Position numbers and translations under genes: made by a program
The notes under the pieces: generated by a model
Seen by the model: only the letters and a program-made list of their open reading frames with translations
Database searches by the model: none
Told to the model about the DNA's origin: nothing
From: Oleiagrimonas soli
GTDB lineage: Bacteria; Pseudomonadota; Gammaproteobacteria; Xanthomonadales; Rhodanobacteraceae
Direction: 5' to 3'
Assembly: GCF_000761445.1 (NCBI RefSeq)
Contig: NZ_KN196470.1
Span: 2,561,151 to 2,625,150 of the forward strand
DNA: 64,000 nt
In this document: piece after piece, positions 10,389-19,428 of the stretch
Layout of the letters: every line of letters begins with the position of its first letter
Numbering within the stretch: position 1 is the stretch's first letter

Positions 10389-11717
10389 ATGCTGACCGAA
10401 CTGGGACTGATCCTGCTGTTGTCGATTCTCAACGGCTTCTTCGCCCTGTCCGAAATGGCCATCGTGGCCTCGCGCAAGAGCCGCCTGAAGCAGATGGCGC
10501 GGCACAGTGCGCGCGCTCGGGTGGCCCTGCAGCTGGCCGAGCATCCGGACCGATTCCTGTCCACCGTACAGGTCGGCATCACCCTGGTCATGCTGATCAC
10601 CGGCGCCGTGACCGGCGCCGCGCTGGGCGCGCGCTTCACCGCGATCGTCCGCGCGCTGGACATGGCCTGGCTGTCGCCCTACGCGACGGCCAGCGGCTGG
10701 CTGATCGGTTTCGTCATCGTGACCACGGTGCAGATCGTGATCGGCGAGCTGGTGCCCAAGCGCGTGGCGCTGGTCGCGCCCGAACGCCTGGCTTCCGCCA
10801 TCGCCGTGCCCATGCTGCTGCTGTCGCGGCTGGTCGCGCCCTTCGTGTGGGTGCTCAACGGCGCCAGCACGCTGATCCTGAAACTGCTGCGCCTGAACAA
10901 GGCGCGCCGCTCGGCGGTGACCGAGGAGGAAATCCGCCTGCTGGTGGCCGAAGGCGTCGAACAGGGCGTGCTGGATGCCGACGAGCGCAACATGGTCAAC
11001 CGTGTGCTGCGCCTGGGCGACCGCCCGGTCGACAGCGTGATGACGCCGCGCACGCGCATCGCCTGGCTCGACGCCGCCGCCTCGCGCGAGGAAAACCTGC
11101 AGGAGCTGCAGGCGCATTCGTTCTCGCGCTTCCCGGTCTACCGCGGCGACGAGAGCGAGGTGCTGGGCGTGGTCGAGGTCAAGCGCATGCTCGACGGCAT
11201 GCTGCGCGGCGAAACCGATCTGTTCCGCGACCTGGTCAAGCCGCTGTACATCCCCGAGACGGCGCGCGCGCTGGACCTGCTGGAATCGTTCCGCGATGCC
11301 GACACGCAGATGGCCCTGGTGGTCGACGAATACGGCGACATCGAGGGCCTGGTCACGCTCAACGACGTGCTCTCCGCCGTGGTCGGCCAGAGCCAGCCCG
11401 GCGAGGGCGGCGAGCAGTCGCCTATCATGCGCCATGCCGACGGCAGCTGGCTGGTCGAAGGCAGCCTGGCGACCGAAGACCTGCGCGAACTGCTGCACCT
11501 CGATCATCTGCCCAACGAGGACGAGCACGACTTCAACACCGTCGCCGGCATGGTGATGACGGCCTTCGCGCGCATCCCGCAGGTCGGCGACGCCTTCAGC
11601 TGGCGCGGCTGGCGCTTCGAGGTCGCGCGCGTCGACGGCGCGCGCATCGACCGCGTGCGCATCGTGGCCGAGCCCGGCAAGGGCCACGCCGTCGCACCCC
11701 AGGCCGAACACGCGTGA
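10389..11717 (+). CDS. CorC/HlyC family (CNNM/DUF21-CBS) membrane protein
   Basis: Integral inner-membrane protein of 442 residues, family with proposed roles in Mg2+/Co2+ homeostasis. An N-terminal DUF21/CNNM domain (about residues 1-200) has four hydrophobic segments, including ILNGFFALSEMAIVASRKSRL. It is followed by a pair of CBS domains (about 215-340, with VMTPRTRIAWLD and EYGDIEGLVTLNDVL) and a C-terminal CorC_HlyC domain (about 350-440). The start at 10389 (MLTELGLILLL) matches the family; the open frame runs on to 10203. The gene's stop overlaps the exoD-like start in a GTGA. Confidence 0.92.
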   Translation: MLTELGLILLLSILNGFFALSEMAIVASRKSRLKQMARHSARARVALQLAEHPDRFLSTVQVGITLVMLITGAVTGAALGARFTAIVRALDMAWLSPYATASGWLIGFVIVTTVQIVIGELVPKRVALVAPERLASAIAVPMLLLSRLVAPFVWVLNGASTLILKLLRLNKARRSAVTEEEIRLLVAEGVEQGVLDADERNMVNRVLRLGDRPVDSVMTPRTRIAWLDAAASREENLQELQAHSFSRFPVYRGDESEVLGVVEVKRMLDGMLRGETDLFRDLVKPLYIPETARALDLLESFRDADTQMALVVDEYGDIEGLVTLNDVLSAVVGQSQPGEGGEQSPIMRHADGSWLVEGSLATEDLRELLHLDHLPNEDEHDFNTVAGMVMTAFARIPQVGDAFSWRGWRFEVARVDGARIDRVRIVAEPGKGHAVAPQAEHA

Positions 11718-12316
11718 ATCCCGGCCACGAGCGGCGCACCACGCGCATCCTCGCCGACACCGTGGCGGCGCAGGAAGGCGAATTCATCACCCTGGACGCG
11801 CTGCTCGCGCCACTGCACGCGCGCGCCTTCGGCTGTCTCCTGCTGCTGCTGGCGATCCCGAACTTCATTCCCGCGCCGCTGGGCATCGGCGGCATCATGG
11901 GGTCGATGATCATCGTGCTCGGTCTGCAGATGCTGATCGGCATGGAGCAGCCGTGGATGCCGCGGCGGCTGCGCTTTCGCCCGCTGCGTTGCACCTCCGT
12001 GCGCAAGTTCCTCGACCGCACGCTGCCGGTGCTGCAACGGCTCGAACGCATGTGCAAGCCGCGCCTGCAGTCGCTGACGGACCGCCCGGTCAGCATCGTC
12101 ACCGGGCTGTTCCTGACCCTGCTCGGCATCCTGCTGGCGCTGCCGATCCCGTTCACCAACTACCTGTTCGGCGTGTTCATGCTGGCCTACGCCATTGCCC
12201 TGATCGAGCGCGACGGCGCCCTGCTGATCGGTTTGTGGGTGCTGTCGGTCGCGGTGTTCGTGCTGGCGGCGATCTTCAGCAGCGTGGTGCTGGACGCGAT
12301 GGCGAAGATGTTCTGA
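11714..12316 (+). CDS. ExoD family exopolysaccharide synthesis-related membrane protein
   Basis: Small inner-membrane protein of 200 residues matching the ExoD family (named from rhizobial exopolysaccharide mutants; molecular role unclear). The start is GTG at 11714 in a GTGA overlap with the CorC-like stop, so the two are probably translationally coupled. Four hydrophobic segments are visible (CLLLLLAIPNFIPAPLGIGG, MGSMIIVLGLQMLIG, IVTGLFLTLLGILLALPIPF, LLIGLWVLSVAVFVLAAIF). The PLGIGGIMG and ALPIPFTNYLFGVF blocks are family-typical. It ends 15 bases from the convergent trmJ. Confidence 0.82.
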   Translation: MNPGHERRTTRILADTVAAQEGEFITLDALLAPLHARAFGCLLLLLAIPNFIPAPLGIGGIMGSMIIVLGLQMLIGMEQPWMPRRLRFRPLRCTSVRKFLDRTLPVLQRLERMCKPRLQSLTDRPVSIVTGLFLTLLGILLALPIPFTNYLFGVFMLAYAIALIERDGALLIGLWVLSVAVFVLAAIFSSVVLDAMAKMF

Positions 12317-12331
12317 GAACGCGGGCGCGGC

Positions 12332-13102
12332 TCAGCCTTCGCCCTGCGCGCGCCGTTGCACGCGCTGCGCCTCGGCCAGGATGCCATGCAGGATGCGCAA
12401 CTCGCGCTGATCCGGTTCGGCGCGCAGAAACAGCTTGCGCAGACGCAGCTCGATGGTGCGCGGCGAGCGCCCCTTGTGAAAATCGATGTCGTGCAGCGCC
12501 TGCGACAGATGCGTGAAGAACTGCTCCATCTGCGCCAGATCGGCCGGCGGGTCCTTCGGTTCCGGCAGCTCCGGCGCCGCGCCCTGCAGGCTGGCCAGGC
12601 GCATCTCGTAAGCCACCACCTGCACCGCCTGCGCCAGATTCAGCGAGCTGTAGTCCTCGACGCTGGGAATGCGCACCATCGCGTGGCAGTGCGCCAGCTC
12701 CTCATTGGCCAGACCGCTCTGCTCGTTGCCGAACACCAACGCCACCTCGCGGCCTTCGCGCGCCGCCTGCCAGGCCTGCTCGGCGGCCTGTTCGGGCGTC
12801 AGCTCGGGCAGCGTGACGCCGCGCCGGCGCGCGCTCAGGCCGAACGCCAGGCTGCATCCGGACAATGCCGAAGGCAGATCGTCGTGCACCCGCGCCGCCT
12901 CCAGCACGCCGGGCGCACCGGCCGCCAGGGCATCGGCCTCGGGATCGGGGTAGCGATGCGGCGTCACCAGGTCGAGGCGGTCGAAGCCCATGGTGCGGAT
13001 GGCGCGCGCGGCGCTGCCGATATTGCCGGGGTGCGAGGTGCGCACCAGCACGTAGCGGACGCGCGCGGAAGCCTGGGAATCGGTCATCGGGATCACGGAC
13101 AT
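12332..13102 (-). CDS. trmJ: tRNA (cytidine/uridine-2'-O-)-methyltransferase TrmJ
   Basis: SPOUT-fold methyltransferase that 2'-O-methylates nucleotide 32 of several tRNAs. 256 residues, against 246 for the E. coli enzyme. The SPOUT motifs are clear: an N-terminal VLVRTSHPGNIGSAARA block, GNEQSGLANEEL (SAM loop), and IPSVEDYSSLNLAQAVQVVAYE (knot). A C-terminal extension follows. Start at 13102 (MSVIPMTDSQ); an internal ATG (MTDSQAS) is possible. It is divergent from suhB; adjacency of trmJ and suhB is widespread in gammaproteobacteria. Confidence 0.94.
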   Translation of the reverse strand: MSVIPMTDSQASARVRYVLVRTSHPGNIGSAARAIRTMGFDRLDLVTPHRYPDPEADALAAGAPGVLEAARVHDDLPSALSGCSLAFGLSARRRGVTLPELTPEQAAEQAWQAAREGREVALVFGNEQSGLANEELAHCHAMVRIPSVEDYSSLNLAQAVQVVAYEMRLASLQGAAPELPEPKDPPADLAQMEQFFTHLSQALHDIDFHKGRSPRTIELRLRKLFLRAEPDQRELRILHGILAEAQRVQRRAQGEG

Positions 13103-13299
13103 CGGTCGACGGACAAACCGCAGAGTCTACTAGCAGCGCGGCCGCCAGGAACGAGCGAGGCAGATCGGCGGCAGCGGGAGCACGGCATGTCGACGATTCG
13201 CCGGTGCGCGGCCGTTGCCGTGAGTCAGGAATCGCGAGAGCCGAACCGGGCCATCGACCGTGCAGCCCGGTCGGTTTGCGTCACGCAGACACGCGGGGA

Positions 13300-13329
13300 T
13301 TGGGCGCGGCCTTCCAGCTCTGCTAAGCT
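13300..13329 (+). promoter_or_regulatory. Candidate sigma-70-type promoter for suhB
   Basis: TTGGGC (13300-13305) and TAAGCT (13324-13329) separated by 18 bases, about 55 bases upstream of the suhB ATG. Both hexamers are imperfect. The rest of the 281-base trmJ-suhB gap shows no other clear element. Confidence 0.35.
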
Positions 13330-13383
13330 TGCGCGCCGTTGCGTCCGACGCAACACCCCGTTCTTTGCAAGCCTTCGACGACC

Positions 13384-14187
13384 ATGCCCAGACCCGCAGT
13401 CAATGTGGCGGCCCGTGCCGCGCGCGCCGCAGGAAATGTCATCCTGCGCTACATGAATCGCCTCGACAGCGTCGCCGTGGTCGAGAAGCAGCGCATGGAC
13501 TTCGTGTCCGAAGTCGACCGCGCCGCCGAGGCCGAGATCATCCGCGAACTGAGGCGCGCCTATCCGCGCCACTCGTTCCTGGGCGAAGAATCGGGTCTGA
13601 CCGGCAAGGGCGACCTGATGTGGGTCATCGACCCGCTCGACGGCACCCACAACTACCTGCGCGGCATCCCGCATTTCTCCGTCTCCATCGCCATGCTGGA
13701 GAAAGGCGAGCCGGTGTACGGCGTGATCTACGACCCGCTGCGCGACGAGCTGTTCACCGCCAGCAAGGGCGACGGCGCCTACCTCAACGACCGCCGCATG
13801 CGCGTCGGCAAGCGCGAGTCCCTGGACGGCGCGATGCTGGCCACGGGCTTCCCCTTCCGCCAGCGCGCCCACCTCGATGCGCAGCTGGAAATGACCCGCC
13901 TGCTGCTGACCCAGGCCGAAGACCTTCGCCGCACCGGTTCGGCCGCGCTGGACCTCGCCTACACCGCGGCCGGGCGCTTCGACGGCTATTTCGAGATTGG
14001 CCTGAAACCGTGGGACATGGCCGCCGGTTGCCTGATGGTGCGCGAAGCGGGCGGCACGTTCGCCGACTTCGCCGGCCGCGACGGCCTGCCGGAGAGCGGC
14101 AACCTGATCGCCGCCAACCACCACCTGGTGCGCAGCATGGTCGAGGCCGCCGGCAAGACGCTGCCACCGAAGCTGCTCAAGGCCTGA
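13384..14187 (+). CDS. suhB: Inositol-1-monophosphatase SuhB
   Basis: Mg2+-dependent phosphatase of the inositol monophosphatase family, 267 residues, identical in length to E. coli SuhB, which also acts in rRNA transcription antitermination. The metal-binding motifs are all present: GEESG (motif 1), DPLDGTHNY (motif 2) and PWDMAAG (motif 3). Start ATG at 13384 gives MPRPAVNVAARAARAAGN. It stands alone, convergent with hda; the 176-base gap after it contains an inverted repeat GCCTGAG/CTCAGGC (14182-14208) without a T-run. Confidence 0.95.
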   Translation: MPRPAVNVAARAARAAGNVILRYMNRLDSVAVVEKQRMDFVSEVDRAAEAEIIRELRRAYPRHSFLGEESGLTGKGDLMWVIDPLDGTHNYLRGIPHFSVSIAMLEKGEPVYGVIYDPLRDELFTASKGDGAYLNDRRMRVGKRESLDGAMLATGFPFRQRAHLDAQLEMTRLLLTQAEDLRRTGSAALDLAYTAAGRFDGYFEIGLKPWDMAAGCLMVREAGGTFADFAGRDGLPESGNLIAANHHLVRSMVEAAGKTLPPKLLKA

Positions 14188-14363
14188 GCAAGCCTGCGGG
14201 CCTCAGGCACAGGGCGCGCAGGCGGACTCTGCCTGTCGTTCACACGCCTTGATCTTGCAGCATCCGTCAGGCGGACAGCGTCTGCCCGACGATCGCGGAT
14301 ATGTACGCACGTGGTGAGACACGGGGCGGGCTCCACTCGCCGCCGGCACACGCCCGAAACGCT

Positions 14364-15059
14364 TCAGGCACCGCCCCTGAGCAGATTGCGCACGAAGGGC
14401 ACGGTGACGCGGCGCTTGGCGGCCAGCGACGCGCGGTCGATCTCGTCCAGCAATTCGCTCAGCGCACCCAGATCGCGCGCGTGATGCGCGAACAGCCAAT
14501 CCAGTACCGCATCGTCGAGTTCGATGCCGCGGGCCTGCGCACGCGTGCGCAGCACGTCGCGGCGCTCGGCCTCGCTCAGCGGACGCAGCATCGCCAGCGT
14601 GCACATGCCCAGGCGCGAACGCAGGTCGGGCAACGTCAGCCCCAGCTGCGCCGGCGGCTCACTGCCAGCGAACAGCAGCGTCGCGCCCTCCGCGCGGCAA
14701 CGGTTGTAGAGATCGAACAGCGCGTGCTCGGCTTCGCGCTCGCCGGCCAGCGCGTCGACGTCGTCCAGCGCCAGCAGATCGCAGCCGCCGCTGCCGCGGA
14801 TGGCCTGCTCGGCCGGTCCGCGCAGGGCACGCAACGGCAGGTACTGCACGCGCTTGCCGGCCTCGCTGGCGGCCTGACAGGCCGCCGCCAGCAGATGCGT
14901 CTTGCCGCTGCCGGCCGGTCCGGCGAGAAACACCCACGGCGCGTCGCCACCCTCCACCGTGCGCTGCACCGCGGCGACGGCGGCGGCGTTCTCGCCGGCG
15001 TGGAAATGTTCAAAGCGCTGGCGACGCGGCCAGCGCAGGGCGAGCGGAAGCTGGTTCAC
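14364..15059 (-). CDS. hda: DnaA-related replication regulator Hda
   Basis: AAA+ protein that, with the clamp, stimulates hydrolysis of DnaA-bound ATP and so limits initiation. 231 residues. The start is GTG (15057-15059), giving VNQLPLALRWPRR; the QLPLALR element is the clamp-binding motif seen at Hda N-termini. Walker A is GPAGSGKTHL, the Walker B region is LLALDDVDAL, and the sensor/lid region includes RSRLG and a C-terminal four-helix lid; it lacks DnaA domain IV. The start lies one base after the stop of the upstream AI-2E permease gene, so the two are coupled. This perM-hda pairing is common in gammaproteobacteria. Confidence 0.9.
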   Translation of the reverse strand: MNQLPLALRWPRRQRFEHFHAGENAAAVAAVQRTVEGGDAPWVFLAGPAGSGKTHLLAAACQAASEAGKRVQYLPLRALRGPAEQAIRGSGGCDLLALDDVDALAGEREAEHALFDLYNRCRAEGATLLFAGSEPPAQLGLTLPDLRSRLGMCTLAMLRPLSEAERRDVLRTRAQARGIELDDAVLDWLFAHHARDLGALSELLDEIDRASLAAKRRVTVPFVRNLLRGGA

Positions 15060-15060
15060 G

Positions 15061-16197
15061 TCAATCGTCCGATTCGCGTACGTCGGGGACGGACGATGCC
15101 TGCGTCGCACCGTCTTCGTCCAGCACCGGCGGATCGTGCTCGTGCCCGTACAGGTCGCTGACCCGATAGCGCTCGTAGCCGTAGCGCAGCAGCACCATGA
15201 TCACGGCCGCCGCCGGCAGCGCCAGCAGCACGCCGAGAAAACCGAACAGATGCCCGCCCGCCAGCACCGCGAAGATCACCGCCACCGGGTGCAGGCCGAT
15301 CTTGTTGCCGACCAGCCGCGGCACCAGCACGTAGCCTTCCAGCACCTGGCCGATGCCGAACACCACCAGCACCAGCGCGATGTGCATCCAGTCGCCGTAC
15401 TGCACCAGCGCCGCGATCAGGCTCGCGCCCAGACCGATGATGAAGCCCAGATACGGCACGAAACTGAGCAGGCCGGCCACCATGCCGATCAGCGGTCCGA
15501 CCGACAGCCCGATCAAGGTCAGTCCGGTGCCGTAGATCACGCCCAGCGCCAGCATCACCAGCAGCTGTCCGCGCACGAACGCGCCCAGCACCTGATCCGA
15601 TTCGCGCGCCAGGCGGCGGATCACCGGCGCCTGGCGACGCGGCAGCATGCGCTCGATGCGCGCCATCAACACGTCCCAGTCGCGCAGCAGGTAGAACGTC
15701 ACCACCGGAATCAGCACCAGGTTCGCCAGCCAGGCGATCAGACCGAAGCCCGAGCGCGAGACCTTGCCCAGCACCGCCGCGGCGATGCCGCTGACCGAGC
15801 CGATGTGCTGTTTCAGCGTATCGACCAGTTTCTGCGTATCGAAGGCCTCGGCATTCAGATGCAGGTGCGCCTGCAGCCACGGCATAGCCACGCCGCGCAC
15901 CCACTCGACGTAGCGCGGGATGTTCTCGATCAAGTTGCGGATCTGGTGCTGCAGCAGCGGCACCAGCAGCAGCAGCGCGCCGGCCACGATCAGCAGCATG
16001 CAGGCGAACACCAGGCTCACCGCCAGCGTGCGGCTCATTTTCCAGCGTTCCAGACGGTCCGCGATCGGATCGCCGAGGTAGGCGAATCCGGCCGCCACCG
16101 CGAACGGCATCAGCACCGGCGCCAGCAGCCACAGCACTCCGAACAGCACCAGGGCCAGAACCAGTCCCTGCCAGCGGCGGGCAATGTCAGGCGTCAT
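15061..16197 (-). CDS. AI-2E family transporter / PerM-like permease
   Basis: Integral inner-membrane protein of 378 residues with about eight hydrophobic segments in the typical arrangement: two pairs at the N-terminus, a long soluble region (about 80-150), then SKVSR and a conserved C-terminal membrane block including IYGTGLTLIGLSVGPLIGM, FVPYLGFIIGLG and VFAVLAGGHLFGFLGVLLALP. The family (AI-2E transporter, PF01594) includes PerM and TqsA; the substrate is often unknown. Its start overlaps the end of the upstream phosphatidyltransferase gene by 11 bases, and its stop abuts hda. Confidence 0.9.
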   Translation of the reverse strand: MTPDIARRWQGLVLALVLFGVLWLLAPVLMPFAVAAGFAYLGDPIADRLERWKMSRTLAVSLVFACMLLIVAGALLLLVPLLQHQIRNLIENIPRYVEWVRGVAMPWLQAHLHLNAEAFDTQKLVDTLKQHIGSVSGIAAAVLGKVSRSGFGLIAWLANLVLIPVVTFYLLRDWDVLMARIERMLPRRQAPVIRRLARESDQVLGAFVRGQLLVMLALGVIYGTGLTLIGLSVGPLIGMVAGLLSFVPYLGFIIGLGASLIAALVQYGDWMHIALVLVVFGIGQVLEGYVLVPRLVGNKIGLHPVAVIFAVLAGGHLFGFLGVLLALPAAAVIMVLLRYGYERYRVSDLYGHEHDPPVLDEDGATQASSVPDVRESDD

Positions 16198-16792
16198 GCG
16201 GCATCCCCTTGCAACGATTGCGTTGAGCGTGGGCCTCGCGCCGGGCGCGCGCGGCCCAGCGAAGCACGTAGTCGAGACCGCTGGCCACGGTCAGCACGGC
16301 CACCAGCCATTGCATCGGCTGCAGATGCAGCGCCGGCAGCGCGCTGCTGCGCAGCAGCACCAGCAGCACGTAGACGATCTGCAGCATGGTGCAGAACTTG
16401 GCGATACGGCTCGGTTTGGCCGTGAACGGCCCGATCAGCAGGCGATAGCCCAGCGCGCCGCCGAGAATCACCAGATCGCGCCCCAGCACCAGCAGCGCCA
16501 GCCACCACGGCAGCTGCGCCATCAGCGCAAGCACCAGGTAGCTGGTCATGAGCAGCAACTTGTCGGCCGCCGGATCGAGGAACGCGCCCAGTCGGCTGCG
16601 CCAGCCGAAGCGGCGCGCCAGCCAGCCGTCCAGCGCATCGGACGAACCGGCCACCAGCGCCAGCCACAGCGCGCTTCCGTAGCGGTGTTCGAGCATCAGC
16701 CAGGCGACCGGCACGACCAGCACAATACGCAACGACGAGATCAGGTTGGGCAGATGCCGCCAGATCGTCGCCGCGGGAGTCATGATCGGCAC
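16187..16792 (-). CDS. CDP-alcohol phosphatidyltransferase (PgsA-like)
   Basis: Inner-membrane enzyme of 201 residues that condenses a CDP-diacylglycerol with an alcohol, in the PgsA class usually glycerol-3-phosphate. The signature DxxDGxxARx8Gx3Dx3D is visible as DALDGWLARRFGWRSRLGAFLDPAADK (split here for reading: DALDGWLARR then GAFLDPAADK). Five to six hydrophobic segments. The start at 16792 gives MPIMTPAA; an alternative ATG lies three codons inside. It is the first gene of an apparent pgsA-like/perM-like/hda operon. Whether it is the essential PgsA or a paralogue cannot be told from this window. Confidence 0.86.
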   Translation of the reverse strand: MPIMTPAATIWRHLPNLISSLRIVLVVPVAWLMLEHRYGSALWLALVAGSSDALDGWLARRFGWRSRLGAFLDPAADKLLLMTSYLVLALMAQLPWWLALLVLGRDLVILGGALGYRLLIGPFTAKPSRIAKFCTMLQIVYVLLVLLRSSALPALHLQPMQWLVAVLTVASGLDYVLRWAARARREAHAQRNRCKGMPHDA

Positions 16793-16807
16793 GCGCCCCC
16801 GTCGACC

Positions 16808-17497
16808 TCACCGCAGCCAGCGCAGGCTCAGATCCGCGCCGGGATGCGTCGCGGGATCGAGCTGCAGATGGCCGCCCGCCTGCAAGGAGGGCAGCACATC
16901 CGACATGGCGCTACGCGCATGCAGACGCAGCAGCACGCCGTCGCCGTCCGCACCCACCGGTTCGACCGAGGCGACCTGGGCGTTGGCGCGCAGCACGGAA
17001 AGCAGTTGCGGAAGATCCAGGCCGGATTGCATCGGCGCGACCCATACCGTGACGTTCTGGCGACTCATGTTCGCCGCGCCGACGCTGCCCGCCATCGCCC
17101 CGCCCACCGTCGCGGGACCCGACGTGGCGTTGGCCGCGGCGATCTGCTTCTGCAGGCTGGCGGCGAGCTGCTGCACCGCGGCCGGATCGAACTGCACCTG
17201 CAGCACGAACGGCTGCGACGCCCCGCTGGCGCTGCGCGTGTAACGGTAGTCCTGCACCAGCCCCGACGCCGTGCCCAGCGCGTCGGTGTAGCCGGAGGCG
17301 GTGGTGATCGAGGCGCCGGCCGTGCGCGTTAGCACCTGCCCGAGCGCCACGGAAAAGGCGTGATCGCGCTGCGCGTCCGAGGTGTCGTTGACCGGAACGG
17401 TCGCGCTGTAGCCTATGGCCTGGGCGTGTGCGCGCGGTGCGGCGATACTCGCGCCGGTCAGCGCCAGAGCAAGAATGAACAGGAAACGGATACGCAT
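16808..17497 (-). CDS. DUF2066 family exported protein
   Basis: Protein of 229 residues with a signal peptide (MRIRFLFILALALTGASIA, cleavage near AHA-QA). The rest matches the DUF2066 pattern: a N-terminal VNDTSDAQRDHAFSVALGQVL block and a later VWVAPMQSGLDLPQLLSVL block. Function unknown; in gammaproteobacteria it is usually encoded divergently from purM, as here. The start at 17497 gives a proper signal peptide; the open frame extends to 17590 without conservation. Confidence 0.85.
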   Translation of the reverse strand: MRIRFLFILALALTGASIAAPRAHAQAIGYSATVPVNDTSDAQRDHAFSVALGQVLTRTAGASITTASGYTDALGTASGLVQDYRYTRSASGASQPFVLQVQFDPAAVQQLAASLQKQIAAANATSGPATVGGAMAGSVGAANMSRQNVTVWVAPMQSGLDLPQLLSVLRANAQVASVEPVGADGDGVLLRLHARSAMSDVLPSLQAGGHLQLDPATHPGADLSLRWLR

Positions 17498-17661
17498 CGG
17501 GGCACTCGCAGAGCGGAATTCATGGCCGCCTTGGGGACGGCTGTTCCTGAAAGTCTGCCCAATTGCGGCTGCAACGTCTATCATGTGCACCCTCGCATCC
17601 GCGCGCGTTCCGCACGCCGCGCGACCGTTTCACCCCCTTGCAGCGACCGGATACGAAACGC

Positions 17662-18699
17662 ATGTCCGCCGAAAACGACGCCCTCACCTATCGCGCCGCC
17701 GGCGTGGACATCGACGCCGGCAACGCGCTGGTCGAACGCATCAAGCCGATGGTCAAGCGCACCCTGCGGCCCGAGGTCATGGGCGGCCTGGGCGGTTTCG
17801 GCGCGCTGTTCGACATGAGCGGTCGCTACCGCGAGCCGGTGCTGGTGTCGGGCACCGATGGCGTCGGCACCAAGCTGAAACTGGCGCAGCAACTGGGCCG
17901 CCACGACACCATCGGCATCGACCTGGTCGGCATGTGCGTCAACGACATCCTGGTGCAGGGCGCCGAACCGCTGTTCTTCCTCGACTACTTCGCCACCGGC
18001 AAGCTGGACGTCGAGGTCGCCGCCGCCGTGGTCAGCGGCATCGCCCGCGGCTGCGAGCTGTCCGGCAGCGCGCTGATCGGCGGCGAGACCGCCGAGATGC
18101 CGGACATGTACCCGCCCGGCGAATACGACCTGGCCGGTTTTTCCGTCGGCGCGGTGGAAAAGTCCGAGCTGCTCGACGGCAGCGCGATCCGTCACGGCGA
18201 CGTGATCGTCGGCGTGGCCTCGTCCGGCCCGCACTCGAACGGTTACTCGCTGATCCGTCGGGTGCTCGAACGCGCCGGCAGCCCCCTGGACATGGACCTC
18301 GACGGCACGCCGCTGGCCGACGCCCTGATGGCGCCGACCACGCTGTACGTCAAGCCGATGCTGGCGCTGCGCAAGCAGGTCGAGGTGCACGGCATGGCGC
18401 ACATCACCGGTGGCGGCCTGCTGGAAAACATCATCCGCGTGGTGCCCGAAGGTCTCGGCATCGAGCTGGACAGCGGCAGCTGGACCCTGCCCGCCGTGTT
18501 CGACTGGCTGCAGCGCGAAGGCAAGCTGGCGCGCGAGGAAATGTGGCGCACCTTCAACTGCGGCATCGGCTTCACGCTGATCCTGGCGGCGGATCAGGCC
18601 GACGCCGCCGTCGCCGCGCTGCGCGAGCATGCCCTGCCGGCGCAGGTGATCGGTCGCGTGACGGCCGTTTCGGACGCGCCGCGCGTACGCATCGCCTGA
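17662..18699 (+). CDS. purM: Phosphoribosylformylglycinamidine cyclo-ligase PurM
   Basis: AIR synthetase, step 5 of de novo purine synthesis (FGAM plus ATP to AIR). 345 residues, exactly the E. coli length, with start ATG at 17662 giving [20 protein letters not shown]. Conserved blocks are visible: [47 protein letters not shown] and [12 protein letters not shown]-like [11 protein letters not shown]. It is followed 25 bases later by purN. The upstream 164-base gap is shared with divergent DUF2066. Confidence 0.98.
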   Translation: MSAENDALTYRAAGVDIDAGNALVERIKPMVKRTLRPEVMGGLGGFGALFDMSGRYREPVLVSGTDGVGTKLKLAQQLGRHDTIGIDLVGMCVNDILVQGAEPLFFLDYFATGKLDVEVAAAVVSGIARGCELSGSALIGGETAEMPDMYPPGEYDLAGFSVGAVEKSELLDGSAIRHGDVIVGVASSGPHSNGYSLIRRVLERAGSPLDMDLDGTPLADALMAPTTLYVKPMLALRKQVEVHGMAHITGGGLLENIIRVVPEGLGIELDSGSWTLPAVFDWLQREGKLAREEMWRTFNCGIGFTLILAADQADAAVAALREHALPAQVIGRVTAVSDAPRVRIA

Positions 18700-18724
18700 C
18701 GCCGCGACGCACGCGGCCTTCGAC

Positions 18725-19393
18725 ATGAACACTCGCGCCCTCCTGCCCGTCGCCGTGCTGGCGTCCGGCCGCGGCAGCAACCTGCAGGCGCTGATCCGCG
18801 CCCGTGACGCCGGCCTGCCGATCGACCTTCGCCTGGTCGCCAGCGACCGTACCGAAGCGCCGGCCCTGCGCCACGCCGAGGCGGCCGGCATCGCCACCCT
18901 GGCGCTCGACCCGGCCGGCTACGCCACGCGCCGCGACTACGATCTCGACCTGTTCCGTCGCGTCGCCGAAAGCGGTGCGCAGCTGCTGGTGCTGGCCGGC
19001 TTCATGCGCATTCTCGACGCCGATGCGGTGAACCCGTGGCGCGGACGCATGGTCAACGTGCATCCCTCGCTGCTGCCGAAATACCGAGGCCTGCACACGC
19101 ATCGGCGCGCGCTGGAAGCCGGCGACACCGAACACGGCGCCAGCGTTCACTTCGTCAGTCCGGAACTCGACGGCGGACCGGTGATCGCCCAGGCCCGCAT
19201 CGACGTACGACCGGGCGACACCGAGGCCGATCTCGCCGAGCGCCTGCTGCCCTTCGAGCACCGCCTGCTGCCGGCGGCCGTGGCGCTGATCGCGGACGGC
19301 CGTCTGAAACTGACCGCGCAAGGCATCGCCTTCGACGGCACGCCGCTGCGCCAGCCGCTGCAGCTGGACGGCGAAACGCTGCGCATCGCGTGA
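18725..19393 (+). CDS. purN: Phosphoribosylglycinamide formyltransferase PurN
   Basis: GAR transformylase, which moves a formyl group from 10-formyl-tetrahydrofolate to GAR (purine step 3). 222 residues. The motifs VLASGRGSNLQALI, LAGFMRILDADAVN, NVHPSLLPKYRGLHTH (containing the catalytic Asn/His region) and GASVHFVSPELDGGPVI are present. It follows purM in one operon, as in E. coli, and precedes a DUF3108 gene. Confidence 0.97.
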   Translation: MNTRALLPVAVLASGRGSNLQALIRARDAGLPIDLRLVASDRTEAPALRHAEAAGIATLALDPAGYATRRDYDLDLFRRVAESGAQLLVLAGFMRILDADAVNPWRGRMVNVHPSLLPKYRGLHTHRRALEAGDTEHGASVHFVSPELDGGPVIAQARIDVRPGDTEADLAERLLPFEHRLLPAAVALIADGRLKLTAQGIAFDGTPLRQPLQLDGETLRIA

Positions 19394-19428
19394 ACTGCGA
19401 TTCAGCTTGGCGCCCTCACACTGGCGCC

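Noticed and set aside
14203-14604. 133-codon minus-strand frame beyond the end of hda
   Set aside because: Arg/Ala-rich shadow that overlaps hda in another frame; no ribosome-binding site or domain.
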